A stretch of DNA of 64,000 bases from Arenicola marina (Eukaryota > Annelida > Polychaeta > Arenicolidae), in assembly GCA_964019135.1 (NCBI GenBank), contig OZ025253.1, positions 4,221,059 through 4,285,058 on the forward strand. The letters are read 5' to 3'. Numbering within the stretch: position 1 is the first letter of the stretch; each line of letters starts with the position of its first letter. Both the position numbers and the translations under genes were made by a program. Below are positions 59,101 to 64,000 of this stretch, piece by piece. A model generated the notes under the pieces. The model made no database searches, was not told where the DNA came from, and saw only the letters and a program-made list of their open reading frames with translations.

Positions 59101-61056
59101 GAGGGTGAGAGGTCCAGTCGGGATGAGATGAGGCTGAGGGTGAGAGATCCAGTCGGGATGATTTGGGGCTGAGGGTGAGAGGTCCAGTCGGGATGAGATG
59201 AGGCTGAGGGTGAGAGATCCAGTCGGGATGATTTGGGGCTGAGGGTGAGAGGTCCAGTCGGGATGAGATGGGGCTGAGGGTGGGAGGTCCAGTCAGTATG
59301 AGATGGGGCTGAGGGTGAGAGGCCCAGTCGGGATGAGATGGGGCTGAGGGTTGGAGGTCCAGTCAGTATGAGATGGGGCTGAGGGTGGGAGGTCCAGTCA
59401 GGAGGTCCAGTCAGGATGAGATGGGGCTGAGGGTGGGAGGTCCAGTCAGGAGGTCCAGTCAGGATGAGATGGGGCTGAGGGTGAGAGATCCAGTCTGGAT
59501 GAGATGGGGCTGAGGGTGCTAGGTCCAGTCAGTATGAGATGGGGCTGAGGGTGAGAGGTCCAGTCAGTATGAGATGGGGCTGATGGTGAGAGGTCCAGTC
59601 GGGATGAGATGGGGCTGAGGGTGAGAGGTCCAGTCAGTATGAGATGGGGCTGAGGGTGGGAGGTCCAGTCAAGATAAGACGGGGCTGAGGGTGAGAGGTC
59701 CAGTTGGGATGAGATGGGGCTGAGGGTGAGAGGTCCAGTCAGGATGAGATGGGGCTGAGGGTGGGAGGTCCAGTCGGGATGAGATGGGGCTGAGGGTGGG
59801 AGGTCCAGTCAAGATAAGATGGGGCTGAGGGTGAGAGGTCCAGTCAGGATGAGATTGGGCTGAGGGTGAGAGGTCCAGTCAGGATGAGATGGGGCTGAGG
59901 GTGGGAGGTCCAGTCAGGATGAGATGGGGCTGAGGGTGAGAGGTCCAGTCAGTATGAGATGGGGCTGAGGGTGAGAGGTCCAGTCAGTATGAGATGGGGC
60001 TGAGGGTGAGAGGTCCAGTCGGGATGAGATGGGGCTGAGGGTGGGAGGTCCAGTCAGTATATGTAACTCAATGTAATTATAGAAAAAAAAAAAAATGATG
60101 TAAGAATTGAATGCACAGGTACCGGACCTGGCTTGGTAGTCTCTGCTTTAAATGCTGTTATGTGGCTTTTTGTACGGCTTGGATGTTGTATTCGAGACTG
60201 GGAAAATCGCTCACCCCGTGGCATTAGGTCTAGTTCCTTTAAGAGATAAGCACAGAAAATGTGTGGAGAAGAGAGAGTTTACATTAAATTATTGTTGACT
60301 TTGGACTGCATAAAACGTTAACTATGTTGTAGAGTCATTTTTTCTTATGACAGTGCTATTCTTCAGAATAGTCTACACGGACGTGTTTTAGGGTAAATGC
60401 ACCTTTTCGCAAGCGAACGTTTTCTTGTGTAGAATTTGTTCGATGGTTCGATGGGTGATATTGTCATTCTGTATATGTTATATACGTGCTGAGCTGTCTG
60501 TCACACATGGTAATGAAGTGTGTATCCGGTCATATGTATTGTACCAACTGGCGACAGTGGCCGTATTCAAGCTTGTTGTAATTTATAATTCCATTGTGGT
60601 ATTTACTGATGGTTTGTGTCTCTAATGACATAAAATACATTTGCTGAGTGATGATTTGTTGTTTTTGCGATGAAAACGGTCTCCAAGTTAACAAATAAAA
60701 AAAACAAAGATAGGCTGTATGTCGAAACGCATACATATGCATGTCTGCCCTCCACGCCCCCGCGCACACACACACCTGTTCTTTTCAACCCAAACCCGCT
60801 TGCTGCAGACGTTTCCACTGTCTTCCTCTAGTCCCGAGAGACTAGGGTCAAAATGTTCATAGAGAAGTTCCAGGGAACTGGTAAATGCGATTATTAAAGA
60901 TTTCATGAGACTTCCTTGGAGACATTTCCGAACACTATTACCGATTACTAGGAGACACTCTGGTCTCTCCAAAGTAGACACTAATAGTCTCCCGATAGTC
61001 TTATATCTATCTTTATATAAGTCTCCCGAAAGTTCATGCCTCCTAATAGTTCCCTT

Positions 61057-61092
<36 letters not shown>

Positions 61093-61361
61093 CTTTCGGG
61101 AGACCCGATGGCTTGTACTATTGGGAGACACCCGTGTCTCCCAATAGTACATTAAATGCAAATGAATTGGGCTTTTACTATCGGGAGACCCGATAATATA
61201 TAAAGTGCTCATAATACTAATATAAAGGCTAAGAATGTATGCAGAGTGTGATTAAATGATAAATGGCACTAAATAATATCGATTTACATGGTTAATGTAA
61301 GAAATAAACCACTTTGACCAAAGTCTCCTAAAAGTTCATGTCTCCTAATAGTTGCATTTAG

Positions 61362-61405
<44 letters not shown>

Positions 61406-62794
61406 GCATATAGGAAATGTATCAATCGATTTATACACAGCATGGTGTATAACTATGAGTCGCCAGAGGTCTCTGCAAACTGATTGCGAGTGGGTCGTTC
61501 TTCAGGCCTAAAGGTAGCATACTCAAATCGTGGTGTAATTTACACCCAAGAAAATGCATCACGTTAAAAATACGCCAGTGTGGCATGTTTTCGTTATCCT
61601 GATTATATTTCCCTCTGTCAGATACATTCGGGACGTCGGGTGACCTTCGATGTCGGACAGATAACATACGGTTCCAGTCTCTGGCTCATAATTGGCGCGT
61701 CACTAGGGGGCGCTCTTTTACTTATCGCGTTAACCATATCAATGGTGTGTCTGATTCGGCGGAAGATTTCACTGCAGACCAGACGGAGTAAGATGAAGAA
61801 ACTCCGGGATAATCCTGATGCAGAGATTGACCTTGGCCCGTTGCCAAGTGAACCTATGGCGAGAGACCAGGATGCTCCCGAGTCTCGGAAGCCACATGCG
61901 GGGAGTGAGTCCCACCCGAGGCCTGATAGCATGTTGGAGGCCTTCGAGTTGGCCAACGAACCGTGTTACCAGGTGGAACATCTGCATACCCACTTATCTG
62001 ACCAGGAGGGGTATCTGCAGACCCACTTATCTGACCAGGAGGGGTATCTGCAGACCCACTTATCTGACCAGGAGGGGTATCTGCAGACCCACTTATCTGA
62101 CCAGGAGGGGTATCTGCAGACCCACTTATCTGACCAGGAGGGGTATCTGCAGACCCACTTATCTGACCAGGAGCGGTATCTGCAGACCCACTTATCTGGC
62201 CAGGACGGGTATCTGCAGACCCACTTCTCTGACCATGAAGGGTATCTGCAGACCCACTTATCTGACCAGGAGGGGTATCTGCAGACCTTGCTGCCCGGGC
62301 GGGAGGGGATGCTCGAGATGTCTTCCGTCGAGCCGGATGACTATCTGTGCCCCACACAGGACGCAGGGGACGTGCGCACAATCTTTAACACCATGGTTAC
62401 CAGATTCAACAAAACTGGGAAGAACGTCAACGGCAAGCGGCCGATTAGTGTCACGCGCCCCACGAGGGGTTTCGAAGAGGAAGAGGGCACTGACCACAGC
62501 GGGGGGCGAGCGGCAGTTACCCGGGGACAGCCCCGCCCTAACGACCGGTATATCGCTCCCGTCAGACCGAAGTACAGACCGGGGAGCATCGTGGACGACT
62601 TCGCCGAGACTGGGCGACTGAAGAGGCGGAGTCACCTGTACGGAGGTACGGGCGGGATGAGGTGGGAGAGCGGCTGGGAGGACGGGGGTACGGCGGCGGT
62701 GAGGTGGGACTCAGAGAGGGGGGACGAAGGGACGGTGGGGGTGAGGCGGGACCCGGGGTTGGGTGGATGGGGAACATCGGGGGTGAGATGGTAA
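29124..62794 (+). CDS. Gene C: EGF/chitin-binding mucin receptor with IPT domains
   Basis: Exons: 29124-29167, 30482-30607, 31247-31283, 31409-31510, EGF 32415-32537, chitin-binding 33087-33281, EGF 33716-33838, chitin-binding 34297-34485, mucin 35410-40596, Thr-rich 41746-41850, IPT 42199-42337, 42757-42936, 44742-44883, 45638-45961, 46597-46758, TM and tail 61622-62794. Read through, the protein would be about 2,770 residues: N-terminal signal anchor, two EGF/chitin-binding pairs, a ~1,700-residue mucin stalk, IPT region, TM helix and tail. A TAA at 37332-37334 interrupts the mucin exon, so as given the product ends after ~940 residues as a mucin without IPT or anchor. All other exons are open with good splice sites, so the stop is a recent mutation, an allele or a sequencing error. 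Confidence 0.75.
29280..29640. repeat. AT-rich degenerate repeat, intron 1 of gene C
   Basis: Units containing TAGATGCATTTGTTGTCAAT and ACAAGTGTTATAAATAC; inverted counterpart of the arrays in A and B. Confidence 0.7.
30482..30607 (+). CDS. Gene C N-terminal hydrophobic (signal-anchor) exon
   Basis: 126-nt phase 2-2 exon: EEWGTDQHRHVEPPSHEIYR, then SLVLVVTVILTTTLMAAMTL. Acceptor CTATCCTTCAG, donor AG|GTGTAT. If the donor were skipped the frame would end at a TAG ~45 nt later. Confidence 0.75.
30660..31246. other. Gene C intron, nothing recognised
   Basis: No repeat family or coding signal identified apart from a short G-rich run near 30985-31010. Confidence 0.35.
31247..31283 (+). CDS. Gene C candidate small exon
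   Basis: Acceptor TTTTCATTCAG then (S)HIAGHKTIIQMN; only a weak donor (GTCTGC) is available before an in-frame TAG. Called because the acceptor and peptide recur in A and B. Confidence 0.4.
31409..31510 (+). CDS. Gene C linker exon
   Basis: 102 nt, DVTKPFTPQADEYIDLSLRE ... SRV plus G, donor G|GTGAGC. Acceptor TTTTTGAAAG is weak; use of the later CCCCAG (31430s) would give phase 0 and match the candidate small exon. Confidence 0.6.
31550..32414. other. Gene C intron, nothing recognised
   Basis: Unique-looking sequence without ORF or repeat that I can name. Confidence 0.35.
32415..32537 (+). CDS. Gene C EGF-like exon 1
   Basis: 123 nt, phase 1-1: DPCVGSPCDHGTC, FVCDCDPLCPC and RC; eight cysteines. 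Acceptor TTCTCATCTAG, donor G|GTGGGT. Confidence 0.85.
33087..33281 (+). CDS. Gene C chitin-binding exon 1
   Basis: 195 nt, phase 1-1: SCAGLSDGNYPNPFDCLKYI then LC, CEAGLVFD, QC and VPC; six cysteines of the Peritrophin-A/CBM14 type. Acceptor TGTTTATTCCAG, donor G|GTAAGA. Confidence 0.85.
33716..33838 (+). CDS. Gene C EGF-like exon 2
   Basis: 123 nt, phase 1-1: PCALRPCEYGTC, YRCDCDPVCQC and KC. Acceptor TTTTCTCCTTCAG. The donor is GC (TAG|GCAAGT), a strong match to the accepted GC-AG intron consensus. It resembles the EGF exon of gene A more than EGF exon 1 does. Confidence 0.8.
34297..34485 (+). CDS. Gene C chitin-binding exon 2
   Basis: 189 nt, phase 1-1: DCAGVPEGYYQNPFDCSAYI, LC, SC, GTVFDVD, DC and LPC; six cysteines. 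Acceptor GGTTTTCTGCAG, donor G|GTGAGC. Two codons shorter than exon 1. Confidence 0.85.
34522..35161. mobile_element. MITE-like element with 14-bp inverted ends
   Basis: TAGTCCAGCGGATA at 34522-34535 is exactly inverted at 35148-35161; taking TA as target duplication the inverted repeats begin GTCCAGCGGATA, the Tc1/mariner-type arrangement. About 640 bp, no transposase frame; interior contains repeated TGAAAACTAAGAG and ATGGCGG motifs. Confidence 0.65.
35410..40596 (+). CDS. Gene C giant mucin exon (7-residue TTTEVVP repeat)
   Basis: 5187 nt, exactly 1729 codons, phase 1-1, acceptor ATTTCCAG. Apart from short ends it is a 21-bp tandem repeat encoding TTTEVVP with variants TTTDVVP, TTTNVIP, TTTEVVS, TTTDIVQ and a 6-residue TTTVVP form; by length about 240 units. 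Three Thr and one Pro per seven residues make it a dense O-glycosylation scaffold, so it should form a long stiff stalk between the chitin-binding head and the IPT region. Frame is kept throughout; the only interruption is TAA at 37332-37334 (GAA to TAA). Higher-order blocks recur: the 6-residue form appears about seven times, and a GLPTTTNIVP landmark appears at ~36311 and ~40071. Antisense and frame-2 ORFs here are by-products. Confidence 0.85.
37332..37334 (+). other. In-frame TAA stop inside the mucin exon
   Basis: The unit reads ACAACATAAGTTGTC where all others read ACAACAGAAGTTGTC or similar; a single G-to-T change turns GAA into TAA. The frame is open on both sides. Confidence 0.9.
40597..40768 (-). 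mobile_element. Truncated, inverted SINE abutting the mucin exon
   Basis: Matches the 3' half of the SINEs at 18626 and 21881 in reverse: (GGTT)n tail first, then TTCAGGACGTTTGA and GGGATCTTTACCCTGCGACC. Its first bases supply the GT of the mucin exon splice donor (CCAG|GTTGGT). Confidence 0.75.
40790..41745. other. Gene C intron, repeats only
   Basis: 41050-41170 is a diverged copy of the GACATTCGACA repeat at 43090-43300 ending in a poly(C) run. 41368-41715 is bounded by inverted GTGAAGTGCT/AGCACTTCAC and contains an unrecognised 101-codon frame. Confidence 0.4.
41746..41850 (+). CDS. Gene C single Thr-rich stalk exon
   Basis: 105 nt, phase 1-1: TTEMATLGHVTTEYVPTSKP ... TSTEPAKIF. The direct homolog of the five duplicated exons of gene B, with matching acceptor context (AGCACTTCACAA ... 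CTACAG) and donor G|GTGATT. Confidence 0.8.
42199..42337 (+). CDS. Gene C first IPT exon
   Basis: 139 nt, phase 1 to 2: VAMVIPDGGPLAGGTLITML, then AVDIGNPYQATMQS. IPT/TIG start. Acceptor TTTTTACCCTCAG, donor CG|GTGAGT. Confidence 0.85.
42348..42637. repeat. Dispersed repeat capped by poly(G) and poly(C), copy 1
   Basis: Starts with a G13 run, then GGTATTTCCG, CACCGTGAACTGGGAATGAG, TTCATTAATCGTGAAC-type blocks, ends with a C17 run. Copies at 48489-48867 and 63512 to the right edge. Confidence 0.75.
42757..42936 (+). CDS. Gene C IPT exon (FTYRANPNISDI)
   Basis: 180 nt, phase 2-2: NDTTLTALTPVGMETDLERS ... DHWTFTYRANPNISDIYP. Acceptor TTATTATTAG, donor GA|GTGAGT. Confidence 0.85.
43090..43310. 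repeat. GACATTCGACA degenerate repeat
   Basis: Short irregular units such as AAAAATCGACATTCGACATT and GGAAAAAGCGACAT; related sequence at 41050-41150. Confidence 0.6.
43417..44199. mobile_element. Non-autonomous DNA transposon-like element, copy 2
   Basis: Full-length inverted match of 9331-10124 with the same CTGTACAG termini; absent from the equivalent intron of gene B, so it inserted into C after duplication. Confidence 0.65.
44742..44883 (+). CDS. Gene C IPT exon (GGTTLTVVGKSL)
   Basis: 142 nt, phase 2 to 0: GGTTLTVVGKSLDSVFRPIL, then EVTTKIIRNITNGNN. Acceptor GTCACTTTCAG, donor GAG|GTATTG. Confidence 0.85.
44890..45637. other. Gene C intron, nothing recognised
   Basis: No domain or named repeat; the last ~30 bp before the next exon match gene B. 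Confidence 0.35.
45638..45961 (+). CDS. Gene C IPT exon (central)
   Basis: 324 nt, phase 0-0: FCEHVNNSGGTIIRCPTPPS, VTLYIGFKFDGYLAYTNISN, VTPYFNVSLRIDY. Acceptor ATATATCACAG, donor CCG|GTAATA. The first ~135 nt are identical to gene B. Confidence 0.85.
46597..46758 (+). CDS. Gene C last IPT exon
   Basis: 162 nt, phase 0-0: GYFVDVIDVSNYVVEVGEG, VCQGVDISRRLLVCVPPSPG. Acceptor CTCTCCTCAG, donor CAG|GTGAGA. Followed by a 14,863-bp intron. Confidence 0.85.
47098..47152. repeat. (TA)n microsatellite, left border of insert
   Basis: About 27 TA dinucleotides; equivalent arrays lie at 61058-61091 and 61363-61405 at the right side of the insert. Confidence 0.95.
47595..47722 (+). other. Possible captured promoter/first exon inside the insert
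   Basis: CpG-rich GACGGTGGCGCCGTCTTCAG followed by ATG (47660 or 47695) and donor GAG|GTAAGC. The 47660 frame reads MAVILKIEASASWTIQRLVA. No partner exon identified. Confidence 0.25.
48489..48867. repeat. Dispersed repeat capped by poly(G) and poly(C), copy 2
   Basis: G15 run, three direct copies of TTTGTGAACTGGGAATGAGG, C-rich end; homologous to 42348-42637. Confidence 0.75.
48880..51480. other. AT-rich non-coding interior of the insert
   Basis: No ORF above about 70 codons, no recognisable domain; contains inverted CTTCAACAAAGGTAAA/TTTACCTTTGTTGAAGA (49061 and 49646). Confidence 0.4.
51484..60058. repeat. 8.6-kb minisatellite, 35-bp G-rich unit
   Basis: Unit GAGATGGGGCTGAGGGTGAG + AGGTCCAGTC + variable five bases (GGGAT, AGGAT, AGTAT or AAGATA). 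By length about 245 units. Higher-order blocks are visible: the marker GATTTGGGGCTGAGAGTGAG recurs at ~53855, ~55010 and ~55818, and GGATGAGATGGGGCTGAGGGTTC at ~56372 and ~58292. Minus-strand ORFs (TSHPQPHLI) are by-products, since 35 is not divisible by 3. Confidence 0.95.
60060..60900. other. Insert right flank, nothing recognised
   Basis: Unique sequence beginning with an A13 run; short (CA)n at 60764-60774. Confidence 0.35.
61058..61091. repeat. (TA)n microsatellite
   Basis: Adjacent to an additional copy of the terminal motif (AAGTTCATGCCTCCTAATAG at 61030-61050). Confidence 0.9.
61363..61405. repeat. (TA)n microsatellite, right border of insert
   Basis: About 20 TA dinucleotides immediately outside the right terminal repeat. 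Confidence 0.95.
61622..62794 (+). CDS. Gene C transmembrane and cytoplasmic-tail exon
   Basis: Starts after acceptor TTCCCTCTGTCAG in phase 0: GRRVTFDVGQITYG, TM helix LWLIIGASLGGALLLIALTI, basic RRKISLQTRRSKMKK. The tail then has ten tandem 11-residue units of the form YLQTHLSDQEG (about 61975-62295), the block conserved with B (KYRPGSIVDDF, LKRRSHLYGGT), and a terminal G/R/W-rich stretch built from a GC-rich minisatellite that stops at 62792-62794. The two YQN motifs of gene B are missing. 390 residues from this exon. Confidence 0.85.
   Translation: MHSGRRVTFDVGQITYGSSLWLIIGASLGGALLLIALTISMVCLIRRKISLQTRRSKMKKLRDNPDAEIDLGPLPSEPMARDQDAPESRKPHAGSESHPRPDSMLEAFELANEPCYQVEHLHTHLSDQEGYLQTHLSDQEGYLQTHLSDQEGYLQTHLSDQEGYLQTHLSDQEGYLQTHLSDQERYLQTHLSGQDGYLQTHFSDHEGYLQTHLSDQEGYLQTLLPGREGMLEMSSVEPDDYLCPTQDAGDVRTIFNTMVTRFNKTGKNVNGKRPISVTRPTRGFEEEEGTDHSGGRAAVTRGQPRPNDRYIAPVRPKYRPGSIVDDFAETGRLKRRSHLYGGTGGMRWESGWEDGGTAAVRWDSERGDEGTVGVRRDPGLGGWGTSGVRW
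61975..62295. repeat. 33-bp coding minisatellite in the tail
   Basis: Ten in-frame units of GTATCTGCAGACCCACTTAT + CTGACCAGGAGGG; central units identical, outer ones diverged, as in recent amplification. Gene B has one unit equivalent. Confidence 0.9.
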
Positions 62795-63110
62795 CCGGGA
62801 TTGGGGGACCGGGGACGGCGGGGTAAGACGGGAACCGGGGTGGGGGGCCGGGGGACGGCGACTTTAGTGGGCAACCGGGGTGGACGAATGGGAGGATGGC
62901 GGTGGTGAGGTGGGACACGGGGTCAGGGGACCGGGGGTATGGCGATATGAGGCGGGACCCGGGGTGGGAGGACGTGTGGAGGGCGGGGTGAGGCGGGACC
63001 TGGGGTGAGGGGACAGGGGGGACGGCGGGCTGAGGCGGGACCTGAGGTGTGGGGAAGGGGAGGACGGGGACAGGCGAGGGCTGGCCTCATGGTAGCGGGA
63101 CCAGGGGTGG
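62640..63110. repeat. GC-rich minisatellite spanning the gene C stop codon
   Basis: Imperfect ~30-bp units of GGTGAGGCGGGACCCGGGGT type. The first part is coding (GVRRDPGLGG), the rest 3' flanking. The seed corresponds to TAGVGRDPGSG of gene B. Confidence 0.8.
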
Positions 63111-63313
63111 GTATGGGTGGCAAGGCAGCCAGAAGCGATTTTCCCAGGGCTTTGAGATGAGATCTCCCCGATGAGTCGTATCCGGCTTTAGCTACAGAAT
63201 AGACGCATATCAAGTTGCTTGCTTCATAAACACGCTATCGGGCCCATACAAGCACGAAATCGTTTCACTCATACCTGGCTTGTATTTTGGGTCACCCCCC
63301 AAGTTATACAACT

Positions 63314-63319
63314 AATAAA
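63314..63319 (+). promoter_or_regulatory. Candidate poly(A) signal of gene C
   Basis: AATAAA 520 nt past the stop codon; the first one in this direction. Confidence 0.35.
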
Positions 63320-63511
63320 AGTTACGACTTGTGTTGATTTGTGGAAGATTTGCTGTCATACGGTATGTTATAAATATGTGCGCTGTCATTTGGCCCCACA
63401 TATTGTCTTCAATCTCCTACACTGTTTTCAATGTTTATCTTTCTTGACACCCGAGCGGCACCCGAGCGGGAACCAGTTCTACACCCCGCTATGTGCTGGA
63501 TCATGTCATAT

Positions 63512-64000
63512 GGGGGGTTGGGGGGCAAGGGGTATTTCCGTTTCTTGGGTACGGGCTTTTCATTTCACCGCCGTGAACTGGGACTGAGGCAAATAATTTT
63601 CGTGAACTGGGAATGAGATGTTTGTATTTGTATTTTATTTCAAATGAACAATTCAACAACATGGAAAATAAAAGCATATGACAATCGTAAAGCGGGGTCA
63701 CATCGAGATGTCCACACGTGGGAATAAAATTTCATATATAGGCATATCATCCCTGTGGAAAGGGATAAGAACATATTAAGAGGAATACATTAATATATCA
63801 GGGGCCTGTTGGGGGGAGTAGGAATACATGTCGTAAAGTTTCCACCTACAGCTTTTCTTTATTATCAGGGAGCTGTGTTGGGACTGGACTCGGCTAAGGA
63901 TTCATTCATACTGCAATACTTCATCCACGCTTCTTAATGAGATGTCAGCCGATCGTCGTGATCAATGATTTTCATTAATCGTGAACTGAGAATTGTAATA
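63512..64000. repeat. Dispersed poly(G)-headed repeat, copy 3, with nested insertion, cut by window edge
   Basis: GGGGGGCAAGGGGTATTTCCG and GTGAACTGGGAATGAG as in copies 1-2; interrupted at 63622-63935 and resuming with CAGCCGATCGTCGTGATCAA. Confidence 0.7.
63622..63935 (-). mobile_element. Nested ~314-bp insertion, probably a SINE-like retroposon
   Basis: Flanked by 10-bp direct repeats AATGAGATGT (63612-63621, 63936-63945) and splits the poly(G) repeat. T-rich left end suggests reverse orientation. Confidence 0.55.

Larger units (their letters stand above)
47155..61362. mobile_element. ~14.2 kb insert with terminal inverted repeats in the last intron of gene C
   Basis: Left ACTATTAGGAGAC + TGAACTTTTAGGAGACT (47165-47200) is inverted at the right end (61322-61352), each directly beside a (TA)n array. 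Subterminal GACTATCGGGAGAC hairpin at 47203-47239 and further copies at 60987-61000 and 61130-61190. The intron of gene B is 312 bp and aligns with both C intron ends, so this is extra DNA in C. No transposase found. Interior: unknown AT-rich DNA, a poly(G)/poly(C)-capped repeat and the 35-bp minisatellite. Confidence 0.5.

Noticed and set aside
61854-62635. Other frames over the gene C tail (RPTYLTRRGIC and SGSADTPPGQI repeats)
   Set aside because: Alternative frames of the 33-bp repeat; the chosen frame carries the TM helix and matches B.

Overview
This is a window of an invertebrate animal nuclear genome: small exons with consensus splice sites, long introns, tRNA-derived SINEs, MITE-like elements and heavy minisatellite content. 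The chitin-binding plus mucin architecture and the repeat style fit a lophotrochozoan such as a mollusc, but species is an inference I cannot prove from sequence alone.

The window is organised around three paralogous copies of one gene, here called A, B and C. Gene A (minus strand, start codon 7264, running off the left edge) and gene B (minus strand, 27945 to 11320) lie head-to-tail; gene C (plus strand, 29124 to 62794) lies head-to-head with B across a ~1.2 kb shared 5' region. Comparing the copies let me place most exons: homologous exons have identical lengths (44, 126, 102, 123, 195, 105, 139, 180, 142, 324 and 162 nt) and mostly conserved phases. The predicted protein is a cell-surface receptor: a short cytoplasmic N-terminus, an N-terminal hydrophobic segment (signal anchor or long signal peptide), a linker, EGF-like and six-cysteine chitin-binding (Peritrophin-A/CBM14-like) domains, a Thr/Pro mucin stalk, a plexin/MET-like series of IPT/TIG domains, a single C-terminal transmembrane helix and a tyrosine-containing tail.

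The copies differ exactly in their repetitive parts. C has two EGF + chitin-binding pairs and a single 5187-nt mucin exon made of a 21-bp (7-residue) repeat, with one in-frame stop codon in it. B has no EGF or chitin-binding exon and instead carries five tandem copies of a 105-nt Thr-rich exon, produced by genomic duplication of ~1.2-1.7 kb units. A has one EGF + chitin-binding pair and a short 90-nt Thr/Ser exon. The tails also diverge: B ends with two YQN motifs (Grb2-SH2 type), while in C this end is replaced by a GC-rich minisatellite and an 11-residue YLQTHLSDQEG repeat has expanded upstream. The last intron is 312 bp in B but 14.9 kb in C, where it holds a ~14 kb insert with terminal inverted repeats and an 8.6 kb G-rich 35-bp minisatellite.

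Layout: 1-7.3 kb gene A 5' half; 7.3-11.0 kb intergenic with SINE-like and DNA-transposon repeats; 11.3-27.9 kb gene B; 27.9-29.1 kb divergent promoter region; 29.1-62.8 kb gene C; 62.8-64 kb downstream repeats. Nothing bacterial, no CRISPR, no rRNA and no intact tRNA gene was seen.
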